The notes beneath the pieces are model-generated. The model ran no database searches. It worked only from the letters and a program-made list of their open reading frames with translations, and was not told the origin of the DNA. A DNA stretch of 33,244 bases from M2408 sp046303515 (lineage in GTDB: Bacteria; Bacteroidota; Bacteroidia; Flavobacteriales_D; Crocinitomicaceae), in NCBI GenBank assembly GCA_046303515.1, contig JBKCGI010000060.1, positions 1-33,244 on the forward strand, written 5' to 3'. Both the position numbers and the translations under genes were made by a program. Shown one piece after another: positions 1-7,329 of this stretch; positions within the stretch are counted from its first letter, which is position 1, and the number at the start of each line of letters is the position of its first letter.

Positions 1-103
1 AATTAATTTAGAATTTAGAGCTTCTAGATTTTACTTCTAGAGGTTCACAATTAGATCGAAAACATTTTTTGTTTTTTGTAAATATTTAAAAAACAATTTT
101 GTG

Positions 104-111
104 TATTTTTG
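104..111 (+). promoter_or_regulatory. Bacteroidota -7 promoter box for the zinc-ribbon gene
   Basis: TATTTTTG matches the Bacteroidota -7 consensus TAnnTTTG. A TTG lies about 25 nt upstream (76-78), slightly farther than the usual spacing. The box lies inside the longest open frame (from 99), which argues that translation starts at the downstream ATG at 135. Two direct copies of CTTCTAGA lie further upstream around 20-45; no role is evident. Confidence 0.4.
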
Positions 112-134
112 ACTTTGAATTAAAATTAATTGCT

Positions 135-656
135 ATGAAATTTTGTATACATTGTGGGATTGAAATATATAAAAATAGTAAATACTGCTCTTCTTGCGGA
201 AAGCCTCAATCTGAAATGGTATCTGGAGTTATAATTGAATCAACAGACTTTAATGATCTTGAGAAAAAAGGTAATTTCACTTTTCTTACCACGCTGGGTA
301 TATTAACTTTAGTAGGGTCAATAATTGGTATTTTTCGTGGTCTATTGTATCAATCTTTTGCTTCTATAAATCATTACGGAAATCCTGATTATATTCGTGG
401 GTGGCTTTTTGTTGCAGTAAATATTGGGACTATAGCTGGAGCAATTGTTTTGCTTTTCAAAAAGAAAGCTGGTCTATATATTTATACTTTTTTTCAACTT
501 GTTTATCTATGTTTGATAATTTGGACAACCTCAGTTTATTTTGACAGTAAACACTCTAATATGTTTGCGGTGACAATAGCAATGTTCTTTTTTCTTCCTT
601 CTTTAGCATTTCTGATTATGTATTGGACTAATCCAATTCGACATAATTTTAAATAG
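135..656 (+). CDS. Zinc-ribbon membrane protein, function unknown
   Basis: A 173-residue protein that opens with a zinc ribbon: paired CxxC motifs place Cys at residues 4, 7, 18 and 21, a likely structural Zn site. A short polar linker follows, then about four hydrophobic segments (roughly 49-71, 89-108, 114-134, 144-164), so the ribbon should sit on the cytoplasmic face of the inner membrane. This zinc-ribbon plus membrane-domain architecture is common in bacteria and has no single function. The open frame extends up to 99, but the ATG at 135 puts the ribbon directly at the N-terminus, as in the family, and leaves a -7 box (104-111) upstream. No functional partner is apparent nearby; the next gene is an ArsR-type regulator with its own promoter. 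Confidence 0.75.
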   Translation: MKFCIHCGIEIYKNSKYCSSCGKPQSEMVSGVIIESTDFNDLEKKGNFTFLTTLGILTLVGSIIGIFRGLLYQSFASINHYGNPDYIRGWLFVAVNIGTIAGAIVLLFKKKAGLYIYTFFQLVYLCLIIWTTSVYFDSKHSNMFAVTIAMFFFLPSLAFLIMYWTNPIRHNFK

Positions 657-660
657 TAGC

Positions 661-745
661 GGAAGATAGAGTAATATTCTACTTGTTAAGAAAATGGTAT
701 AAATTTCTTAAGAAGACTTTAAAAAGTCTGTAATAGAAATCTTCC
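661..745. other. Nested inverted repeats, cloverleaf-like fold
   Basis: Between the zinc-ribbon gene and the arsR-type gene. The outer arms GGAAGAT (661-667) and ATCTTCC (739-745) enclose three hairpins in tandem: AGA/TCT (668-680), TTAAGAAA/TTTCTTAA (686-711, extendable by CTT/AAG across one mismatch) and AGACTTT/AAAGTCT with a two-base loop (714-729). It is not a tRNA: it has no T-loop or CCA. It may be a structured transcript end or a small repeat. Confidence 0.35.
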
Positions 746-764
746 TGAAACCTATATAAATGTA

Positions 765-772
765 TATATTTG
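765..772 (+). promoter_or_regulatory. -7 promoter box for the ArsR-type regulator
   Basis: TATATTTG is an exact match to TAnnTTTG, 34 nt upstream of the ATG at 807. No clear -33 TTG is seen at the usual distance. Confidence 0.45.
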
Positions 773-806
773 CAACCAAATAGTTTCGTAATATGTTTTT
801 AGAATT

Positions 807-1115
807 ATGAGAAGAGATGTTTTTCAAGCCATAGCCGACCCAACTCGAAGAGCTATTATACTATTGATTGCAACACATGCTATGACTCCAAATGCAATTG
901 CTGAACATTTTGATTCGAGCCGTCAAGCAGTTTCAAAGCATCTTAAAATTCTTTCTGAATGTGAATTGTTGGAGCAAAAGCAAACAGGAAGGGAAATTTA
1001 TTATCAATTAGATTTGAGTAAAATGAAGCAAATAGATGTTTGGTTAGAGCAGTTCAGAAAAATGTGGGAAGTCAAATTCAACCAATTGGATGAAGTGTTA
1101 AAGCAGTTAAAGTAA
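807..1115 (+). CDS. ArsR/SmtB-family winged-helix transcriptional regulator
   Basis: A 102-residue single-domain DNA-binding protein. It opens with the family signature FQAIADPTRRAI, followed by a helix-turn-helix (about 29-55, with SSRQAVSKHLKILSE as recognition helix) and the wing (GREIYYQLD). No metal-binding ELCV motif of the arsenic/metal sensors is present. It resembles the SdpR/YgaV-like subgroup, which often sits beside START/AHSA1-type (SRPBCC) genes, but no such gene lies next to it here. It is probably a dimeric repressor, with an unknown effector. It has its own -7 box, and the downstream hydrolase also has a promoter, so co-transcription is uncertain. Confidence 0.88.
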   Translation: MRRDVFQAIADPTRRAIILLIATHAMTPNAIAEHFDSSRQAVSKHLKILSECELLEQKQTGREIYYQLDLSKMKQIDVWLEQFRKMWEVKFNQLDEVLKQLK

Positions 1116-1129
1116 CTTTATCTCCATTC

Positions 1130-1164
1130 TTTGTAGATAATATTTCGAAAGAACTTTATCTTTG
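1130..1164 (+). promoter_or_regulatory. Promoter for the YbfF-like hydrolase
   Basis: TTTG (1130-1133), 23 nt, then TATCTTTG (1157-1164): both boxes of the Bacteroidota housekeeping promoter at acceptable spacing, 14 nt before the ATG at 1179. Confidence 0.5.
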
Positions 1165-1178
1165 TAAAAAATATTTTC

Positions 1179-1943
1179 ATGCAACTTCATTACAGAGAAA
1201 TGGGCGAGGGGCAAGCCTTCGTTATTTTACACGGACTTTTTGGTTACTCGGATAATTGGCAAACGCATGCCAAAAAGTTAGCCGAATATTACCGTGTTAT
1301 TCTGGTAGATCAGCGTAATCATGGGCATTCCAATTGGAATGAGGAATTTTCGTATGAATTGATGGCTCAAGATTTGAAAGAATTGTGTGATGATTTAAAT
1401 TTGGAAAACATCATTTTGATGGGGCATTCAATGGGCGGCAAAACGGCTATGGTTTTTGCGCAACAGCACTCTGATTTATTAGATAAAATGATCATTGTAG
1501 ATATGGGAATAAAAAGATATCCGATGCACCATGAACAAATAATCGCTGGTCTAAAATCCATTGATTTAAATAGTGATATTTCTCGTTCAGCAGCTGAAAA
1601 TCAATTGGCTGAATACGTCGATTCTTTTGGTGTAAGACAATTTTTATTGAAAAACTTGTATTGGAATGAGCATAAAAAATTAGCTTGGAGGATGAATATT
1701 CCTGTTTTGGAAAGAGAAATGGATGAAATCCTAAAGGAAATAGACATCCAAAAAGAGGTTTTTGTTCCAAGTCTTTTTATTAGAGGTGAACAGTCAAATT
1801 ACATTTTAGATGAAGATTGGGCAGATATTGAAGAGGTTTTTCCTGATTCAAGTTTGATAACCATCCCAAATGCGGGACATTGGGTACATGCTGAAGCACC
1901 CAAAGAATTTTTGGATGCAGTATTGAGTTTTTGCTTGCGTTAA
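1179..1943 (+). CDS. Alpha/beta hydrolase, YbfF-like esterase
   Basis: A 254-residue cytoplasmic alpha/beta hydrolase. Visible motifs are the oxyanion strand HGLFG (18-22), DQRNHGHS (44-51), the nucleophile elbow GHSMGG with Ser84, the acid in IIVDMG (Asp108, corresponding to the YbfF position) and the catalytic His234 in NAGHWVHAEAP. The family, including E. coli YbfF, hydrolyses short acyl-CoA or ester substrates in vitro; the physiological substrate is unknown. Length and motif order are typical and the triad is complete. It lies 31 nt before the carotenoid desaturase gene, close enough for co-transcription from the promoter at 1130-1164, but no functional link to carotenoids is evident. 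Confidence 0.88.
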   Translation: MQLHYREMGEGQAFVILHGLFGYSDNWQTHAKKLAEYYRVILVDQRNHGHSNWNEEFSYELMAQDLKELCDDLNLENIILMGHSMGGKTAMVFAQQHSDLLDKMIIVDMGIKRYPMHHEQIIAGLKSIDLNSDISRSAAENQLAEYVDSFGVRQFLLKNLYWNEHKKLAWRMNIPVLEREMDEILKEIDIQKEVFVPSLFIRGEQSNYILDEDWADIEEVFPDSSLITIPNAGHWVHAEAPKEFLDAVLSFCLR

Positions 1944-1974
1944 ACTTTTTCACTATTTTATTGTTCCTTAGTAG

Positions 1975-3435
1975 ATGAAAAAAGCCCTTGTTGTTGGTTC
2001 TGGAATTGCGGGTATAGCGAGTGCTATCCGTTTGTGTGTAAAAGGCTTTGATGTTTCAGTTTATGAAGCGAATTCGTATCCAGGAGGAAAATTGACAGCA
2101 ATTCAGATAGGTGATTTTCATTTTGATGCTGGTCCTTCTTTATTTACAATGCCGCAATATGTGGAAGAATTATTTGAAATCGCAGGAAAAAGTTGTGCTG
2201 ACTATTTTGAATATGTAAAACATGATACGGCTTGTCATTATTTTTTTGAAGATGGAACTTTTTTGCCCTTCAAATCGGATGTAAATCAAGTTCTGAAGGA
2301 AGTTGAGGACACCTTAAATGTGGATTCAAGTAGTTTGAAAAAACATTTTCAGAAAAGTAAATTTATTTATGATAAAACTCATGAAGCTTTTTTAGAAAAC
2401 TCATTACATAAGACAAAAAATTATTTCTCTAAAGCGGTTTTCAAAGCTTTGACTAATTCTTTTCGCCTCAATATTTTCACCACAATGCACCAAGCGAATG
2501 AAAAAGCCTTAAATCATCCCAAGTTAGTGCAGATTTTTGATCGTTTTGCAACATATAATGGCTCAAATCCATATCAAGCACCGGGGATATTAAATATTAT
2601 TCCTCATTTGGAACATGGTTTTGGTACATTTTTTCCAACAAAAGGAATGCATTCAATTACGCAGTCTTTAGTGAAATTAGCAGAAGATCTGGGTGTTAAA
2701 TTTCATTTTAATTCGAATGTGACAGAGATTTTACACGATTCCAATAAAGTAACAGGAATAAAGATTGGTGAAGAAAATATTTTAGCTGACCTTGTAATTT
2801 GCAATGCAGATATTCGACCAGCGTATCGGTATTTATTGCCTAAACTTAATATTCCTAAACAGGTTAACAAGCAAGAGCCCTCTAGTTCGGCCTTGATTTT
2901 TTATTGGGGAATCGATAAGGTCTTTCCTAACTTAGATTTGCACAATATTTTTTTTAGCGAGGATTACAAAAAGGAGTTTGATTATATCTTTGAAAAAAAG
3001 CATGTATTTTCTGACCCGACAGTTTATGTGCACATCAGCACTAAGATTGTAAAAAATGATGCGCCAGAGGGAAAAGAATCTTGGTTTGTGATGGTGAATG
3101 TTCCTTCAAACGCTGGACAAGATTGGACTCAAATTCGTAATGAGACACGTAAAAATGTACTTCAAAAACTAAGTCGAATTTTGGGGGAAAATATCGAAGA
3201 TTTAATTTTATGCGAAGAATTTCTCGATCCAATTCGTATCGAAGAAAGAACTTCAAGTTTTGCAGGAGCACTTTATGGTGCAAGTTCAAATGACCGAATG
3301 GCAGCTTTTTTTCGTCATCCAAATTTTTCGAAAATAAAAGGCTTGTATTTTGTTGGTGGAAGTGTGCATCCAGGTGGAGGAATTCCCCTCTGTTTGTTGT
3401 CCGCTAAAATTGCTTGTGCTGAAGTAAATAGTTAA
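1975..3435 (+). CDS. crtD: Carotenoid desaturase, CrtD-like (1-hydroxycarotenoid 3,4-desaturase type)
   Basis: A 486-residue FAD-dependent amine-oxidase-fold desaturase of the CrtI family. The N-terminal dinucleotide-binding motif GSGIAG (8-13) is followed by the PGGK and FDAGPSLFTMP segments. The C-terminal FAD motif GLYFVGGSVHPGGG (about 456-469) is intact. The segments GPSLFTMPQYVEELF, FATYNGSNPYQAPG and NIIPHLEHGFGTFFP resemble the flavobacterial CrtD group, which introduces the 3,4 double bond of hydroxylated carotenoids during zeaxanthin/myxol or saproxanthin-type synthesis, rather than the phytoene desaturase (CrtI) group. CrtI or a related isomerase remains possible. No other crt gene is in the window, which is unusual because crt genes often cluster; ispH at 21050-22249 supplies precursors. 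The enzyme probably associates with the membrane. Confidence 0.85.
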   Translation: MKKALVVGSGIAGIASAIRLCVKGFDVSVYEANSYPGGKLTAIQIGDFHFDAGPSLFTMPQYVEELFEIAGKSCADYFEYVKHDTACHYFFEDGTFLPFKSDVNQVLKEVEDTLNVDSSSLKKHFQKSKFIYDKTHEAFLENSLHKTKNYFSKAVFKALTNSFRLNIFTTMHQANEKALNHPKLVQIFDRFATYNGSNPYQAPGILNIIPHLEHGFGTFFPTKGMHSITQSLVKLAEDLGVKFHFNSNVTEILHDSNKVTGIKIGEENILADLVICNADIRPAYRYLLPKLNIPKQVNKQEPSSSALIFYWGIDKVFPNLDLHNIFFSEDYKKEFDYIFEKKHVFSDPTVYVHISTKIVKNDAPEGKESWFVMVNVPSNAGQDWTQIRNETRKNVLQKLSRILGENIEDLILCEEFLDPIRIEERTSSFAGALYGASSNDRMAAFFRHPNFSKIKGLYFVGGSVHPGGGIPLCLLSAKIACAEVNS

Positions 3436-3962
3436 TCTGAATAAAAAATACCTTTAGGTATGTTGCCATTTGTGAAATTAAACCTTATTTTTCCTGGGTA
3501 ATTTAAAAAAAAATCTGTGCATATGACTTCGTCGCTGCTAACACGGTGTGGCATTAAAAACAATGAATATTTAATTATTGTGGGAGAATAAAGGTAAGCA
3601 TGTGAAAGTAAATAATGGAAAAGTTATTTAGTAGATATAAACTGTTTAAGATTCTTATGTATTTGGCTGCGTCGATAAATCGAAACTGTCTCCGGTTTCA
3701 ATTTGGCTTATTTATTTTCATTTTTTAACTGCAAAACAAGAGCTCATTTCAATCGCTTTGTTTTTTGAGAAAATTTCAAAAAATTGCACCAAGATTTGCA
3801 CCTACTTCAGCGCAGTTGTTTGAATATCAGTTAGAAAAAGGTGGTTTTTCGCGTGAAATCCCTTAGAGCATAACTTTCTTCAATTCCCAAATTATCTTAA
3901 AAATAGCTATAATAAATTCTCAGTCTATTTTTTTCTTATTTTTGTGAGATAAAATTTATAAA
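3436..3962. other. 527-nt non-coding stretch with hairpins
   Basis: No reading frame in this stretch looks protein-like. Visible structure: ATACCT/AGGTAT (3448-3461, two-base loop) just after crtD; a hairpin GAAACTG/CGGTTTC with a TCTC loop, extended by AAT/ATT across a mismatch (3678-3703); AAAACAAGAGC/GCTTTGTTTT (3733-3764, one bulge), which overlaps and competes with TTTTTTGA/TCAAAAAA (3761-3783); and a near direct repeat of TTGCACC around 3784-3803. These could be crtD 3' structures, a small RNA, or the leftovers of a decayed gene. Confidence 0.4.
3937..3944 (+). promoter_or_regulatory. -7 promoter box for the OmpA-like gene
   Basis: TATTTTTG, an exact TAnnTTTG match, 18 nt before the ATG at 3963. 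No convincing -33 TTG was found at the usual spacing. Confidence 0.4.
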
Positions 3963-4871
3963 ATGAATAAATTCTTTTTAATCGGTGTTTTAGCATTTTC
4001 ATTTACCTCTTGTGTGGTAAGTAAAAAGAAGTATGTTGCTTTAAAGGCAGAATTAGAAGCAAATAATGCTAAGTGTAATGAGCAGTTAGCGAAGGCTCAA
4101 AATGATTTGTATTTCAATCAAAATCAAGTTACTAAATTAAACAATGACATGATTTTGTTGAACAGTTCTTTGTTGTCTAAAACCGACCAAGTGAACGATT
4201 TGAAAGAGCAATTGGCAGATTGTAAAAAATTACGTGATAAACAATTGACTCAAGTAGGAGATTTGACGGTTTTAACGCAAGCTGCAAATGACAATATTAA
4301 AGAAACATTGTCTCAATTAGAAAGAAAAGATAAGTACATTACCTTACTCCAAAATGCGAAAACGAAAGCGGATTCAATCAATTTGGCATTAGCTGTTAAT
4401 TTGAAATCTGTGCTTAAAGAAGGTTTAGATGATAAAGATGTGGATATCAAAGTAGATAAAACGGTTGTTTTCATTAATTTATCAGATAAAGTGCTTTATA
4501 AAAGTGGAAGCTCTGAGTTGACAGCACGCGCTGATGAAGTTTTAGCTAAAATTGCTAAGATTATTGAATCTCGTCCAGAATTAGAGGTGATGATTGAAGG
4601 TTATACAGATAACGTTCCAATCAAAAATTCTTGTATGGTTGACAATTGGGATTTGAGCGTTAAGAGATCTACTGCTGTTGTAAGAGCTTTACAAACAAAA
4701 TACAACATCAATCCTAATAGGTTGATTGCAGCTGGTAGGGGAGAATACAATACTTTGGCTCCAAATGATAGTGCCGATAATATGGCTATTAACAGAAGAA
4801 CAAGAATTATTTTAATGCCAAAGTTGAATGAGTTTTACGACTTGTTAAACCCTAAAAATGTTCCTCAATAA
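3963..4871 (+). CDS. OmpA-family lipoprotein with coiled-coil stalk
   Basis: A 302-residue envelope protein. A short lipoprotein signal peptide ends in the lipobox FTSC (Cys17 lipidated). Residues about 22-130 are a charged coiled-coil-like stalk, and residues about 165-287 form an OmpA C-terminal domain that binds peptidoglycan. The diaminopimelate-contacting residues are visible: Asp216 in GYTDN and Arg235 in LSVKRS. The family motif NRRTRI is also present. The likely role is tethering the outer membrane to the cell wall in the periplasm. It lacks the TPR/PD40 repeats of the SprE/PorE type of OmpA protein. A -7 box lies 18 nt upstream; rplS downstream appears separately transcribed. Confidence 0.9.
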   Translation: MNKFFLIGVLAFSFTSCVVSKKKYVALKAELEANNAKCNEQLAKAQNDLYFNQNQVTKLNNDMILLNSSLLSKTDQVNDLKEQLADCKKLRDKQLTQVGDLTVLTQAANDNIKETLSQLERKDKYITLLQNAKTKADSINLALAVNLKSVLKEGLDDKDVDIKVDKTVVFINLSDKVLYKSGSSELTARADEVLAKIAKIIESRPELEVMIEGYTDNVPIKNSCMVDNWDLSVKRSTAVVRALQTKYNINPNRLIAAGRGEYNTLAPNDSADNMAINRRTRIILMPKLNEFYDLLNPKNVPQ

Positions 4872-4922
4872 AAAAAAAATAAAAAATTATTAAAAAAAAG
4901 GTGTTAATTAAGAATTTATTCG

Positions 4923-4930
4923 TAATATTG
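4923..4930 (+). promoter_or_regulatory. Possible -7 box for rplS
   Basis: TAATATTG differs from TAnnTTTG by one base and is followed by a CACCCCC tract, 38 nt before the L19 start codon. It is only a near match. Confidence 0.3.
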
Positions 4931-4968
4931 CACCCCCAATTAGGGCTAAATATAGAATTTTAAGAGTC

Positions 4969-5328
4969 ATGGATATCATTAGAGAACTTCAAAAAGAGTT
5001 AGTGGAAATGAAAGAATTTCCGAATTTTTCAAGCGGAGATACAGTAACTGTTTCATATAAAATCAAAGAAGGAAATAAAGAGCGTGTTCAGCAATTTCAA
5101 GGTGTTGTTTTACAACGTCGTGGTTCTGGTGCAACTGAAACGTTTACAGTTAGAAAAATGTCAGGAAACGTTGGTGTAGAAAGAATTTTCCCTTTAGCTT
5201 CTCCTTTTGTTGATCAAATTGTTATCAATAAAAAAGGTGCTGTTCGTCGTGCTCGTATCTTCTACTTTAGAGGTCTTACTGGTAAAGCGGCTCGTATCAA
5301 AGAAAAAAGAAGTTTTTCTCGCGCTTAA
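4969..5328 (+). CDS. rplS: 50S ribosomal protein L19 (bL19)
   Basis: A 119-residue protein of typical length for bL19, which sits at the 30S-50S interface. Diagnostic segments are FSSGDTVTVSYKIKEG, QQFQGVVLQRRGSGATETFT and VERIFPLASPFVDQI, and the basic tail has the RRARIFYFRGLTGKAARIKE motif region. Unlike in many proteobacteria it is not next to trmD/rimM; here it stands between an OmpA lipoprotein and a YdcF protein. A strong intrinsic terminator (5348-5383) follows 19 nt after the stop, so it is probably monocistronic. Confidence 0.97.
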   Translation: MDIIRELQKELVEMKEFPNFSSGDTVTVSYKIKEGNKERVQQFQGVVLQRRGSGATETFTVRKMSGNVGVERIFPLASPFVDQIVINKKGAVRRARIFYFRGLTGKAARIKEKRSFSRA

Positions 5329-5347
5329 GAGAGAATTTAGTATATTT

Positions 5348-5383
5348 AACCCCGATCTTATAATTTTAAGTTCGGGGTTTTTT
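5348..5383 (+). terminator. Intrinsic terminator after rplS
   Basis: Perfect 8-bp stem AACCCCGA (5348-5355) / TCGGGGTT (5372-5379), 16-nt loop, then a T-run. It ends the rplS transcript 13 nt before the YdcF start codon. Confidence 0.85.
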
Positions 5384-5396
5384 AGTTTTTAGATTT

Positions 5397-6164
5397 ATGT
5401 TTTTTATACTTTCCAAAGCCTTATATTTTTTCATTAATCCTTTTTCTTGGATTTTGATTTTATTGGCTTTTTATTTATTTTTGAAAAATGCAAAATGGAA
5501 GCGAATTTCCAAAATCACCCTAGTTTTTTGTTTGGTGTTTTTTTCAAACTCCTTTATTTTTTATGAATTTGAAAGGTTGTGGGAAGTTCATGGAACTCCC
5601 GTAAGCAAAGTGAAAAAATACGAAGTTGGCATCGTTTTAGGTGGAATGTTTGAATTTGATAATGATGTTAAACAACTTTCAGTAAGAAGAGGTGCTGATC
5701 GCATTTGGCAAGCACTGGCACTCTATAAAAAAGGTAAAATCAAAAAGATTCTGATAACTGGAGGATCAGGATACGTAACAGATCGAGGTCTTAATGAGGC
5801 CAAACAATTGAAGCCTTATTTGATTCAAATTGGAATACCTGAAAAGGATATTATAATTGAAATAAATTCAAAAAACACCTATGAAAATGCTGTTGAAACT
5901 AAAAAGATTTTGGTAAGGTCTTATCCCCACATAAAAAAATGTTTACTTATTACTTCAGGACAACATATGAGAAGGGCGCGTGCTATTTTCAAAAAAGAAG
6001 GATTTGTTTTTGATACTTTTTCTACAGATTTATATACCAGTCCAAAAAGGCATTATTACTGGCATCAGTTTATTGTGCCTGATGTAGAGGTTTTGTTTAA
6101 TTGGAATGGTTTGATAAAAGAGTGGTTTGGATATATTTCCTATTGGTTTGCCGGATATTTATAA
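5397..6164 (+). CDS. YdcF/ElyC-family (DUF218) membrane protein
   Basis: A 255-residue protein with two N-terminal transmembrane segments (about 10-28 and 36-54) and a DUF218 domain from about residue 77. Conserved DUF218 elements are GIVLGG, the R-x-A-LYKKGK region, ILITGGSG, GIPEKDII with the SKNTYENA motif, and LITSGQHMRRA. E. coli relatives ElyC and SanA affect envelope integrity and peptidoglycan precursor/lipid carrier metabolism; the biochemical activity is still poorly defined. The ATG at 5397 lies just after the rplS terminator, so a promoter must lie in or very near that region, or there is read-through. rnhA starts 1 nt after its stop, implying one transcript. Confidence 0.85.
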   Translation: MFFILSKALYFFINPFSWILILLAFYLFLKNAKWKRISKITLVFCLVFFSNSFIFYEFERLWEVHGTPVSKVKKYEVGIVLGGMFEFDNDVKQLSVRRGADRIWQALALYKKGKIKKILITGGSGYVTDRGLNEAKQLKPYLIQIGIPEKDIIIEINSKNTYENAVETKKILVRSYPHIKKCLLITSGQHMRRARAIFKKEGFVFDTFSTDLYTSPKRHYYWHQFIVPDVEVLFNWNGLIKEWFGYISYWFAGYL

Positions 6165-6165
6165 T

Positions 6166-6627
6166 ATGGAAAAAATTGAAATATTTACGGATGGTTCCGC
6201 TAAAGGTAATCCAGGAAGAGGAGGTTTCGGGGCAATTTTGAGATACAAAGGAAAAGTAAAGGAACTTTCACAAGGTTTCCGACTAACAACCAATAATAGA
6301 ATGGAGCTTTTGGCTGTGATCGTAGCTTTGGAGAGTTTAAAAACAAATGAAATTCCCGTTAAAATTTATTCCGATTCCAAGTATGTATTAGATTCTATAA
6401 CAAAAAACTGGATTTTTAATTGGCAAAAAACAGGTTTTAAGGGTAAAAAAAATGCTGACCTCTGGAAGCGATATCTTCTTTTGCATCCGAAATTTAATCT
6501 AGAATTTGAATGGGTAAGAGGGCATAATGGTCATCCAGAAAATGAACGTTGTGATTTTTTGGCGGTAAGCGCTTCTGATGTCTCGGTACTACTTGTGGAC
6601 GAACAATATGAAAGAGAAAATTCTTAA
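6166..6627 (+). CDS. rnhA: Ribonuclease HI
   Basis: A 153-residue cytoplasmic nuclease that cleaves the RNA strand of RNA-DNA hybrids, removing Okazaki primers and R-loops. The DEDD active site is complete: Asp9 (FTDGSAKGNPG), Glu47 (NNRMELLA), Asp70 (YSDSKYV) and Asp130 (NERCDFLA). The catalytic-loop histidine is in RGHNGHPENE. The frame is open from 6127, but the ATG at 6166 gives the canonical N-terminus and sits 1 nt after the ydcF stop, so the longer start, which would overlap ydcF by 38 nt, is unlikely. The stop codon overlaps the stop of the convergent gene. Confidence 0.95.
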   Translation: MEKIEIFTDGSAKGNPGRGGFGAILRYKGKVKELSQGFRLTTNNRMELLAVIVALESLKTNEIPVKIYSDSKYVLDSITKNWIFNWQKTGFKGKKNADLWKRYLLLHPKFNLEFEWVRGHNGHPENERCDFLAVSASDVSVLLVDEQYERENS

Positions 6628-7304
6628 TTGAAATTTAAACAAGCCTTCAAGAAAGTATAAATAAGCGGGTGAGGTATTTCTCTTGTAGAGGAAATTTGTG
6701 GACAAAACCCACAAGATACAAAGAAATCATGTGATTTTAAACTTATTATTTCTGGCTCTTCAAATTGATTATACCCTTCAATATCCACATCGCTTTCCGT
6801 TAAATAAGAAATTAGTTGAGGGTATAGGCTATAGCGTGAACTAGTAAGTTCGACATTACTATGATTTTCGTAAATTTTAATCAGTTCTTTTGAGTGTGGG
6901 GTGATTTCCATTCTTTCAAAAGTTTCACCATCAACTAAATTGTCTGATATCAATTTTTCTCCTTGCGCATTTAAATTATTTCGCTGAATGATTACGTCTA
7001 TCAAAGCACGATAACCTTCTCCAGTAATAAATGTTGGAATATTTTGTTTAGAAATTAAATCAACTGTCCCCGATAGTAAAAACGGATTTTTATAGGGCCC
7101 AGGACTAATCCAAATTCCATCAAAATCAGCGAATTGATTTGGTTTAAATTGACAGGCTTCAGCTAACTTTATCCAATAATAACTAATCTCAATTTCGAGA
7201 AAATTACTTGCGTGGTCAAGTGCTAAATTTGTGGCATGATGAGTGTTGTAAGTAAAATTATAATCACCAATAATGGCTATTTTTAAATTACTTTTGCTCA
7301 TCAA
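6624..7304 (-). CDS. CTP-synthase glutaminase-like protein lacking the nucleophilic Cys
   Basis: A 226-residue protein of the class I glutamine-amidotransferase fold, resembling the 'CTP synthase C-terminal region-related (seleno)protein' family. Matching segments: IAIIGDYNFTYNTHHATN (9-26), FDGIWISPGP (61-70), NIPTFITGEGYRAL (88-101), and a C-terminal SHDFFVSCGFCPQISS followed by PHPLIYTFLKA. In active glutaminases and in this family the elbow reads GxCxG (or has selenocysteine); here it is TGEGY with Glu96 in the nucleophile place, so amide hydrolysis is not expected. The family function is unknown. The first Met could be residue 1 or 2. It lies 25 nt downstream of a lipoprotein gene in the same direction and is convergent with rnhA, sharing stop-codon bases. 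Confidence 0.75.
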   Translation of the reverse strand: MMSKSNLKIAIIGDYNFTYNTHHATNLALDHASNFLEIEISYYWIKLAEACQFKPNQFADFDGIWISPGPYKNPFLLSGTVDLISKQNIPTFITGEGYRALIDVIIQRNNLNAQGEKLISDNLVDGETFERMEITPHSKELIKIYENHSNVELTSSRYSLYPQLISYLTESDVDIEGYNQFEEPEIISLKSHDFFVSCGFCPQISSTREIPHPLIYTFLKACLNFN

Positions 7305-7329
7305 AAATTATTTAAATTATGTGTTTAAA

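Noticed and set aside
661..745. A tRNA gene
   Set aside because: The fold has a 7-bp outer stem and three arms, but arm sizes are wrong and the T-loop and conserved bases are absent.
1975..3435. Phytoene desaturase (CrtI) call
   Set aside because: The sequence style fits the flavobacterial CrtD group better; CrtI kept only as an alternative in the entry.
5207..5392. Reading frame overlapping the end of rplS
   Set aside because: Out-of-frame shadow of rplS running through its terminator; hydrophobic low-complexity translation.
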